NCBI GenBank assembly: GCA_934373235.1
Contig: CAKROW010000012.1
Coordinates: 1 to 54,334, forward strand
Direction of reading: 5' to 3'
From: an uncultured Blautia sp.
GTDB lineage: Bacteria > Bacillota > Clostridia > Lachnospirales > Lachnospiraceae
Length of the DNA: 54,334 bases
This document shows, one piece after another, positions 48,168-54,334 of this stretch. Below the pieces are notes generated by a model. The model was given only the letters and a program-made list of their open reading frames with translations, was not told the origin of the DNA and did not search any database. The position numbers and the translations under genes were made by a program. Numbering within the stretch: position 1 is the stretch's first letter; each line of letters begins with the position of its first letter.

Positions 48168-49481
48168 GTGGACCCCAGTGACACTTACCAGCTACTTATA
48201 CTGATCATCCTGCTGATGCTGTCAGCATTTTTTTCATCCTGTGAGACAGCTCTCATGTCTGTAAACAGGATCCGGCTCCGCGCTCTTGCCGATGAAGGCA
48301 ACCGCCGTGCAGCCACAGCTCTTGATATTCTTGAAAACCATACAGCGAAGATGCTCAGCGCTATTCTGATCGGCAATAATGTTGTGAACATCTCCGCATC
48401 ATCTCTTGCAACCACCCTTGCATACAGCTTCGGCGGCTACATGGTCAGCATCGCCACCATGATCCTTACTGTTGCGATCCTGATCTTTGGAGAGATCACT
48501 CCCAAGAACTACGCGACCATCAATTCCGAGAAGATCACTCTTCGCTATATTCCGGTTATCAGTTTTCTTATGACTGTTATGACTCCGGTTATCTACGTCA
48601 TCAACCTGGTGGCGCGGGGCGTTATGTTTCTCATGCGTGTGGATCCGGATGCTATCAACAATTCCATGACCGAGGAGGAGCTTCGTACCATTGTGGATGT
48701 AAGCCACGAGGACGGTGTCATCGAATCTGACGAAAAAGAAATGATATACAATGTATTCGATCTGGGCGATGCCACTGCCAAGGATATCATGGTTCCCCGT
48801 GTTCATGTAACTGTAGCTGACATAGAGAGTACTTTTGACGAACTGATCTCGATCTTCAGGGAGGACCGTTACACACGACTCCCCATATATGAAGGTTCCC
48901 AGGACAATATCGTAGGTATCATCAATATGAAGGATCTTCTTCTCTATGACCGCAATGAAAAATTTGTTATCAGCAATTTTCTCCGCAAGCCTCATTTCAC
49001 CTATGAGCAGAAGAATATTTCCGATCTTCTTGTGGAGATGAAGGACTCAACCTTCAATATCGCCATTGTCCTGGATGAATACGGTGAGATGGCCGGACTT
49101 ATCACACTGGAAGATATCCTGGAGGAGATCGTAGGCGAGATCCATGATGAATACGATGATAAAGAGAATGAGCTGGTTCAGAAGCTTTCAGAGCAGGAGT
49201 ATATTATTGAGGGTTCTGTGAACCTGGATGATGTCAATGACCATATCGGCACAGACCTTGACTCCGAAGATTACGATTCTCTTGGCGGTTTTATCATTGA
49301 ACATCTTGACCGGCTTCCTGTCCAGGGAGATGAGTTTACTACAGATGACGGAATCCGTATGGTAGTAGAAAAGCTGGATAAGAACCGAATTGAGAAGGTT
49401 CATATATATCTTCCGGATTCTTTTCTGGATTCCCACAACGAGAAATCAGACAAAAGATCTGAGAAACATTCCGCAGACTGA
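48168..49481 (+). CDS. CNNM/CorC-family membrane protein (Mg2+/Co2+ handling)
   Basis: 437 residues: a DUF21 membrane domain (about 1-190, with ILIILLMLSAFFSSCETALMSVNRIRLRALA), two CBS domains (about 200-330: IMVPRVHVTVADIESTFDELISIFREDRYTRLPIYE and the second at FNIAIVLDEYGEMAGLITLEDILEEIVGEI), and a CorC/HlyC C-terminal domain (LGGFIIEHLDRLPVQGDEF). The family exports Mg2+ or adjusts its level; the older haemolysin name is misleading. The start is GTG; AAAGGAG lies 12 nt upstream, rather far, so it is not certain. Confidence 0.9.
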   Translation: MDPSDTYQLLILIILLMLSAFFSSCETALMSVNRIRLRALADEGNRRAATALDILENHTAKMLSAILIGNNVVNISASSLATTLAYSFGGYMVSIATMILTVAILIFGEITPKNYATINSEKITLRYIPVISFLMTVMTPVIYVINLVARGVMFLMRVDPDAINNSMTEEELRTIVDVSHEDGVIESDEKEMIYNVFDLGDATAKDIMVPRVHVTVADIESTFDELISIFREDRYTRLPIYEGSQDNIVGIINMKDLLLYDRNEKFVISNFLRKPHFTYEQKNISDLLVEMKDSTFNIAIVLDEYGEMAGLITLEDILEEIVGEIHDEYDDKENELVQKLSEQEYIIEGSVNLDDVNDHIGTDLDSEDYDSLGGFIIEHLDRLPVQGDEFTTDDGIRMVVEKLDKNRIEKVHIYLPDSFLDSHNEKSDKRSEKHSAD

Positions 49482-49483
49482 AA

Positions 49484-49532
49484 AACTGCAGCAGATATCC
49501 TGTAATGGAATTATCTGCTGCAGTTATTTTTT
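49484..49532 (+). terminator. Terminator after the corC-like gene
   Basis: AACTGCAGCAGATA / TATCTGCTGCAGTT perfect stem followed by ATTTTTT, 2 nt after the stop. Confidence 0.88.
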
Positions 49533-49701
49533 CCCGAAAAACAAGCATCCATATTCTGTTTTGGACTTGCTTACTGATATTCAAAAGTCAATATTGCCTA
49601 ATAATCAGTCAAGATTCTATCTTATTTTTCCGCTTCCTTCAGGCTATTATATTCCATGTAATAAGAAAACAACAGCAAACAGAAAACAGGAGGAATTGAA
49701 T

Positions 49702-49821
49702 ATGTTAAAGATCAAAAACTTACTTAAAAAATTTGGAAACTATGTAATGGAGAACATCGACCTGATCGCACCTGGTATCATCATGATGAACGGTGGATAT
49801 TATCGTCCATGCAACAGATAA
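49702..49821 (+). CDS. 39-residue orphan peptide with YYRPC tail
   Basis: A small gene with a strong AGGAGG 8 nt before the ATG. The peptide is MLKIKNLLKKFGNYVM (basic, amphipathic helix), then ENIDLIAPGIIMMNGG, ending YYRPCNR. It has one Cys, near the C-terminus. I do not recognise the family; it does not match AgrD (no CxxxxYQPK-type ring) or a known Cys-rich bacteriocin. It could be a signalling, toxic or modified peptide. No processing enzyme or exporter is next to it; its neighbour is a convergent AraC regulator. A hairpin covers its last codons. Confidence 0.65.
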   Translation: MLKIKNLLKKFGNYVMENIDLIAPGIIMMNGGYYRPCNR

Positions 49822-49828
49822 TATCCAC
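49793..49828 (+). other. Hairpin spanning the end of the peptide gene
   Basis: GTGGATATTATC (49793-49804) pairs perfectly with GATAATATCCAC (49817-49828) around a 12-nt loop. The stem covers the Gly-Tyr-Tyr codons and the stop. There is no T run directly after it, so it may stabilise the mRNA or pause ribosomes. Confidence 0.65.
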
Positions 49829-49830
49829 TG

Positions 49831-50691
49831 TCAGGTATAAAGACCTGTACTTTTCATCTTTCTGAGCTGCAGAGGCGTGCAGTTATATGTTTCTTTAAAT
49901 TTCTGATAAAACAGCTTCTGGTTAAAAAATCCATGGCGTTCCATGAGCTCCTGGACTGTATCCTCAGTATGGATCAGATCCTGGTAAATATGTCCCAGGC
50001 GGAGCTGTATAATATAATTTCCAAAAGAAATCCCCATATTTTTCTTAAAAAAACGGCAGAAATATTCTTTGTTCAGGCCCATTTCACCGGCTGCATCAGA
50101 AAGGGATATCTGCTCTTTATAGTGCTTTTTTGCGTAGGAACAGATAGTTTCCAGTCTGGAAATGCTGTTCCTGCTTTTTACGGAAAACTTTTCTGTCACC
50201 GGCGTGCTGAAATGATCGATAAGTTCTGACAGGATCTCCATAACCCGGCCGCAGCAGCGAAGTTCATAGCTTGGGCGGTGCTCCACGTACAGGACTGTCA
50301 GATCACGCATGGACTCCATGAGAAGCTTTTCGGATATTTCCTGCTCCGGTGTTTTGTCAGCCACAGGGCAGACAATGTGATAAAGGTCAATATCCGGAAT
50401 ATACCGTTTCATATAATCCATGGAAATATGGATACAGATACCCATAGTCTGAGGCGGTGCAAAAATGACCTTATGTATGCGGTTGCCTTCTATAACAATA
50501 AAGTCCAGTGGGTAAAGGATCCGTTCCTGCCTGTCATAAGTGACCCTGGCGCTGCCGTTTAAGATAAAAAGGATCTCTATATCGCTGTGTCTGTGCACCA
50601 GGGTGCTCTGCCCCATAGTCACAAACTCTGCCTGAAATCCCCGGTCCTCCATAGCTGCCTCTCTTGCAGGCTCACTGATAATACCTTTCAT
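49831..50691 (-). CDS. AraC-family regulator with cupin sensor domain
   Basis: About 287 residues. N-terminal cupin-like fold (about 25-110: GQSTLVHRHSDIEILFILNGSARVTYDRQERILYPLDFIVIEGNRIHKV), then two helix-turn-helices at the C-terminus (ISLSDAAGEMGLNKEYFCRFFKKNMGISFGNYIIQLRLGHIYQDL and VQELMERHGFFNQKLFYQKFKETYNCTPLQLRK). Such proteins activate carbohydrate genes. The ATG at 50691 is favoured, with a GTG at 50700 as alternative. It ends 9 bp from the small peptide gene, convergently; its target is not visible. Confidence 0.88.
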   Translation of the reverse strand: MKGIISEPAREAAMEDRGFQAEFVTMGQSTLVHRHSDIEILFILNGSARVTYDRQERILYPLDFIVIEGNRIHKVIFAPPQTMGICIHISMDYMKRYIPDIDLYHIVCPVADKTPEQEISEKLLMESMRDLTVLYVEHRPSYELRCCGRVMEILSELIDHFSTPVTEKFSVKSRNSISRLETICSYAKKHYKEQISLSDAAGEMGLNKEYFCRFFKKNMGISFGNYIIQLRLGHIYQDLIHTEDTVQELMERHGFFNQKLFYQKFKETYNCTPLQLRKMKSTGLYT

Positions 50692-50748
50692 TAGTCCCAC
50701 CCCCGCTTTACGTTAGACAATTTCAAATTTGATTCATTCTGCGCAAAA

Positions 50749-51897
50749 TCATGCACACAGTATAAACCCTGTTTTTATTTTTCTTTCATATAATCTGTAC
50801 AGCTTGTCACATTCCATACATATCCATCCTGCTTCGCCTGTATATAGCGGATATTTTCGGTTCTCACAGTATTCTGTTTCATAATTTCCTATCAATTCCA
50901 CAAGATTATTGATATCCCCCATCTGCGCGGCAGCCATTCCTGTCATTGCCCACAAAAAGCCATTTCTTTTTTTATTCAGTTTCTGCCACTGAAACTTTTC
51001 CGTAAACTGATCATATAATAGCTTTTGCTTTTTCTTCTCTTTTACTGGAAATTCATAGATCAGCGGATAAATCTGAGCAACTCCATCCGGATAAAATTCT
51101 GTCTGATCATACAGATCACTGTTTCCAATAATTCTCCAGCTTTGGTTCGCATCATCCCAGAATATCTTTTCTATCTGTTCCTGTAGCTTTTTACGCATTT
51201 CACTGATCGCCTGTACATCTTTTAGTCCTGAATGTTCCAATTCGTACAGGCCTTTCCATACCTCCAGATTATCCATCAGATAAACTGTTGTATTTTCTTC
51301 TGAAACCTGTGTGATTCCATCCTGCATCAGGCTTTGAATCTTTTTTAATGCAAGGCTGATTCCCTTTTTCCAGTATTCCGGCAGGTCTGTACTTTCTGTC
51401 TTTTCCAGATATTTTCCCATAAGAAAAAAATACATACCAAGATACCCGTCTTCGGAATCAGCCTTTTCTTTATAAATAAGTTTCCCACTCTCTTTCCTGT
51501 AGATTCCCATTTTTCCATCTGTTTCCAGCAAAATCCCGGTATGCCAGTCCAGATACCTGCCAACAGCTTTTTTCTCTGTTTCAGTCATGGGGCAATTCTT
51601 TGTTTCTGCCAGAAGCCCCAGTGCAGCTATACATGCAAAGTATGGATTAACGTCTCCTGCTTTACTTCCATTCATGTAAATTTCACCTTCAGGGCCCTGA
51701 TTCTCAAGAATCCACTTTTTTTCTCCGGTCAGGACTGTTTCCAGCCATTTCTGCCGGGCATATATTTCTTTTCTCAGGTTCTGATAATAAATGAACATAA
51801 ATGCAATCCCCACAGTTATGCAAAATATAATAAGTCCCATCACGTTCTTTCGATGTTTCACTTTTCTTTTGCATTGGTTCTGTTTATGCTCATGCAT
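50749..51897 (-). CDS. Membrane-anchored alpha/alpha-barrel glycosidase-like protein
   Basis: 382 residues. A Lys-rich cytoplasmic start, one membrane helix at about 20-38 (VMGLIIFCITVGIAFMFIYY) and then a large extracellular domain. The repeats of paired helices with DVNPYFACIAALGLLAETK, ADSEDGYLGMYFFLMGKYLEKT, YLMDNLEVWKGLYELE and FYPDGVAQIYPLIYEF resemble six-hairpin (alpha/alpha)6 glycosidases. The Asp/Glu residues needed for catalysis are plausible but I cannot assign them. It overlaps the wecB stop by 8 bp and is co-transcribed with it, suggesting a polysaccharide trimming role. Confidence 0.65.
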   Translation of the reverse strand: MHEHKQNQCKRKVKHRKNVMGLIIFCITVGIAFMFIYYQNLRKEIYARQKWLETVLTGEKKWILENQGPEGEIYMNGSKAGDVNPYFACIAALGLLAETKNCPMTETEKKAVGRYLDWHTGILLETDGKMGIYRKESGKLIYKEKADSEDGYLGMYFFLMGKYLEKTESTDLPEYWKKGISLALKKIQSLMQDGITQVSEENTTVYLMDNLEVWKGLYELEHSGLKDVQAISEMRKKLQEQIEKIFWDDANQSWRIIGNSDLYDQTEFYPDGVAQIYPLIYEFPVKEKKKQKLLYDQFTEKFQWQKLNKKRNGFLWAMTGMAAAQMGDINNLVELIGNYETEYCENRKYPLYTGEAGWICMECDKLYRLYERKIKTGFILCA

Positions 51898-52990
51898 CTA
51901 TATCCTCCAGGATTTTTCTGATCTTGATACTTGCAGTCCCGTCACCATAAGGATTTCTGGCCTCACTCATCCTTCTGTAAATCTCAGGCTCTGTAAGAAG
52001 CCGCCTGCATTCTCTGTAAATATCCTCCATCTTCGTACCTGCAAGCTTTAAGGTTCCTGCTTCCACACCTTCCGGACGTTCTGTTGTATCCCTCATGACC
52101 AGTACAGGTTTTCCCAGTGCAGGAGCTTCTTCCTGGATTCCGCCACTGTCTGTCATGATCAGATAACTGGCTTTCATCAGGTTATGGAATTCTACCACAT
52201 CCAGTGGTTCAATCAGGTGTATTCTCTTACATCCACCGAATTCCTCATCTGCGATTTTTCTGACCTGCGGATTCAAATGTACAGGATAAATAACCTTCAC
52301 ATCTGTAAATTCCTCCACGATCCTGCGTATAGCCCGGAACATATCACGCATGGGTTCTCCCAGATTCTCTCTTCTGTGTGCCGTCACAGCAATCAGCCTG
52401 CTGTCCTTGGCCCATTCTGTCTCCGGGTGATAAAAATCATTTCTCACCGTATAGTGCAAAGCATCAATTCCTGTATTTCCTGTGACAAAAATCCGTTCTG
52501 GATCCTTCCCCTCTTTCAGCAGTGCATCTGCTGCTTTCTGAGTCGGTGCAAAATGCAGACTGGCAGTAAGGCCGATGGCCTGCCTGTTAAATTCTTCCGG
52601 ATAGGGAGATTTCATATTATAAGTGCGAAGTCCCGCTTCCACATGTCCTACCGGAATCTGCTGGTAAAATGCAGCCAGAGATGCGGCAAATGCGGTAGAC
52701 GTATCTCCATGGACCAGCATGATATCCGGTTTTTCCTTTCTCAGGATTTCCCTCATTCCTGTAAGGATAGCCGTTGTCACATCCGTAAGATCCTGCCCTT
52801 TTTTCATGATCGCCATATCATAATCCGGAACCACTTTAAAAATATCAAGAACCTGCTTCAACATTTCCCTGTGCTGTCCTGTGACACACACCAGAGTTTC
52901 CAGCTTTTCACTTTTTTTCAGTTCAAGAACAAGAGGGCACATTTTAATTGCTTCCGGTCTTGTTCCAAAAATCACCAGTACTTTTTTCAT
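51890..52990 (-). CDS. wecB: UDP-N-acetylglucosamine 2-epimerase (non-hydrolysing)
   Basis: About 366 residues. Motifs GTRPEAIKMCPLVLEL, VTGQHREML, HGDTSTAFAASLAAFYQQIPVGHVEAGLRT, TAHRRENLGEPM and TDSGGIQEEAPALGKPVLVMRDTTERPEG are those of WecB/MnaA, which interconverts UDP-GlcNAc and UDP-ManNAc for surface polymers. ATG at 52990 follows the CotH stop directly (TGAGAATG) with GGAGG 9 nt upstream. Confidence 0.96.
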   Translation of the reverse strand: MKKVLVIFGTRPEAIKMCPLVLELKKSEKLETLVCVTGQHREMLKQVLDIFKVVPDYDMAIMKKGQDLTDVTTAILTGMREILRKEKPDIMLVHGDTSTAFAASLAAFYQQIPVGHVEAGLRTYNMKSPYPEEFNRQAIGLTASLHFAPTQKAADALLKEGKDPERIFVTGNTGIDALHYTVRNDFYHPETEWAKDSRLIAVTAHRRENLGEPMRDMFRAIRRIVEEFTDVKVIYPVHLNPQVRKIADEEFGGCKRIHLIEPLDVVEFHNLMKASYLIMTDSGGIQEEAPALGKPVLVMRDTTERPEGVEAGTLKLAGTKMEDIYRECRRLLTEPEIYRRMSEARNPYGDGTASIKIRKILEDIDA

Positions 52991-52992
52991 TC

Positions 52993-54334
52993 TCAATTTC
53001 CTCCAAGTTCTTTATCCAGATAGGCCAGTCTTTCACGGATGGTATCTGTCAGTTGTTTCATAGCTTCCTCATAACTTCCGATATCCCTGGACGTGCCTTC
53101 CTTAGTGGTTCCGGCTAACAGAGCCTCATTAAAAGAATATCCCCACACTTTAAAGTTTCTGTCCACAGCATCTCCCAGTTCCTCCTGATAAGATGCTATT
53201 TTGTCAGCGATATGTTCATCAGATAGTGTGGTTTTACGTAGCTGCACATATCTTTCACAGACACGGTCCCTGAAATTTTTATCCTGCCACAGCTTTTCAA
53301 TCCATGAGTTCTTCACTGTATGCAAAATATCTGTTGATTTCACGGAATCCTGAAAATTATCAAATCCATTATTAAAATCCCATACAGCAAGCTGCAGTTT
53401 TCCTCCAAGTTCTTTGTATACGTACGTGGAAAGATTACCTGCATCATAATTCATGGCAAATTCATTGATAATAAAGTAATCCACCCAGTTATCCATATCT
53501 ATATATGCCTGATAACCAAGCCTTTTGTCGCTGAAATTCTTTCCATACAGAACCTGTTCAAATTCAGAAATATCTTTCTGGATATATGCTTTTTGTTTTT
53601 CTGTCACTTTATTTTTTGACGGATACCCTATATACAAGGAATTGTTTGTATATCCTGCCGTCTTTCCCCAGGTTTCCAGTTCTTCTGATTCTGTATTACT
53701 TCTGTCTCTGCTTACAATATATGCAGTTTCCCCTGACAGCAGGCTAAACTCTGAAAGCCTCAGTCTGCTTTCTCCGTTTGTTACCGGTTCCACTGCCAGA
53801 TAAACTCCCTGATACTCTCCGTCAACAAACAATTCCACAAACCGGGTATCCGGAGCCCATCCATTTAATTCCCTTGCCAGGTCATATACCAGTTTATTCC
53901 TGATCAGTGTCTTATCAAGATAAGGACCATTTAACACCCATTCACTGTTTGCTCCCATTCCTGCAAGAGACACTTTTTTTGCACTGTCCTTTTTATTCTT
54001 ATAAAATTTAATACGATACTGTTTTTTATCAAATCGCTTATAAGAAGAAGCACCTCTGTATTTGATCGTAGCGCGGTATATGGAATTGGGAACTGAGAAA
54101 ACAGATTGCTCCTCTCCGTTTCCATCCAGCAGAGCAATATTTCCCCAGATCACATTCTCCTTCAGGATCTGCTGTCCCTTTGTATTCATATAGATTACCG
54201 GAAGTGTAGTAGAGAACTTTCCCAGATCATAGTATTCCAGTATATCCTCATCCGGTGCATCCCACTCCTTCATTTCTTCTTTCGTGATAACGGTTCTCTT
54301 TTTTTCCTTTGACTTATTTTCTGACTTTACAACA
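52993..54334 (-). CDS. CotH-family protein kinase-like protein, partial
   Basis: The frame is open to the window edge at 54334 and so the N-terminus is missing; the first Met inside the window is at 54273 (426 residues from there). Visible: PVIYMNTKG; YRATIKYRGASSYKRFDKKQYRIKFYKN; WVLNGPYLDKTLIRNKLVYDLARELNGW; GVYLAVEPV; YFIINEFAMNYD; and LAVWDFNNGFDNF, which match the CotH core including the ATP- and metal-binding residues region. CotH proteins phosphorylate spore-coat proteins in Bacillus, but many clostridial relatives sit in exopolysaccharide loci, as here with wecB. Its true start lies outside. Confidence 0.82.
   Translation of the reverse strand, partial: VVKSENKSKEKKRTVITKEEMKEWDAPDEDILEYYDLGKFSTTLPVIYMNTKGQQILKENVIWGNIALLDGNGEEQSVFSVPNSIYRATIKYRGASSYKRFDKKQYRIKFYKNKKDSAKKVSLAGMGANSEWVLNGPYLDKTLIRNKLVYDLARELNGWAPDTRFVELFVDGEYQGVYLAVEPVTNGESRLRLSEFSLLSGETAYIVSRDRSNTESEELETWGKTAGYTNNSLYIGYPSKNKVTEKQKAYIQKDISEFEQVLYGKNFSDKRLGYQAYIDMDNWVDYFIINEFAMNYDAGNLSTYVYKELGGKLQLAVWDFNNGFDNFQDSVKSTDILHTVKNSWIEKLWQDKNFRDRVCERYVQLRKTTLSDEHIADKIASYQEELGDAVDRNFKVWGYSFNEALLAGTTKEGTSRDIGSYEEAMKQLTDTIRERLAYLDKELGGN

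Noticed and set aside
49390..49821. A 143-codon frame ending in the small peptide
   Set aside because: Its first part overlaps the corC-like gene in another frame and crosses the terminator at 49484-49532. The AGGAGG site marks only the last 39 codons as translated.

Overview
The window looks like a chromosomal segment of a low-to-mid G+C anaerobic gut Firmicute of the Lachnospiraceae (Blautia-like is my guess). The reasons are an ATP-type PEP carboxykinase, a flavodiiron-flavin reductase-rubredoxin fusion, YesN/LytS-type sugar sensing, T-box and RAT leaders, tRNAs without encoded CCA, strong AGGAGG ribosome sites and frequent intrinsic terminators. There are no rRNA genes, CRISPR arrays, transposases or prophage genes. 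Genus assignment is inference.

Layout. 1-460: a minus-strand tRNA cluster (Pro, Gly, Arg, His in transcription order) behind a perfect consensus promoter. 524-1540: a sigma-factor-like protein of unknown role. 1575-4699: a tight minus operon with a rhodanese, YfcE, a THUMP-type RNA methyltransferase, an XTP/dITP pyrophosphatase and a second phosphodiesterase. 4764-5411: an Asn/Ser-rich small protein and several palindromes. 5439-8328: a flavodiiron protein and a divergent Crp/Fnr regulator; a palindrome sits at -41.5 of the flavodiiron promoter and a 27-bp repeat flanks the gene. 8362-14186: pckA, a ThrE-like exporter, an unknown protein, a DUF1275 protein and a LysR regulator. 14192-17618: a glucose-type PTS IICBA gene with a readable RAT/terminator leader, plus its PRD antiterminator. 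17747-21000: an ABC exporter, a G+C-rich structured element, and a ParA-like ATPase with a histone-H1-like partner.

21080-30339 is the most coherent system. A multiple-monosaccharide ABC transporter (ChvE, MmsA, MmsB) lies downstream of a membrane-anchored sugar-binding protein, a LytS/YesM histidine kinase, a YesN/AraC response regulator and a second sugar-binding lipoprotein. This suggests extracellular sugar sensing that switches on uptake. 30467-34117: a TetR regulator, an aldo/keto reductase and an oleate hydratase with an extra N-terminal hydrophobic segment. 34178-36939: LarE, a metallo-hydrolase, and a LysR gene broken by one in-frame TGA. 37095-39795: ilvBN behind a consensus promoter and a T-box leader (specifier probably GTA, Val). 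39841-44789: an FGGY sugar kinase, a class I amidotransferase-like hydrolase, an AarF/UbiB kinase, a phasin-like protein and an undecaprenol kinase. 44903-49481: a LolD/FtsX-type ABC pair with an operator inside its promoter, and a CorC/CNNM protein. 49702-50691: a 39-residue orphan peptide and a convergent AraC regulator. 50749-54334: a probable glycosidase-like protein, WecB and a CotH-family protein that runs off the window, which looks like the edge of a surface-polysaccharide locus.

The best candidates for something undescribed are the 39-residue peptide whose C-terminal codons fold into a hairpin, the ParA/H1-like pair, the degenerate sigma factor, and the CotH-WecB-glycosidase edge locus. 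All functional calls rest on recognising motifs by eye; no database search was run.
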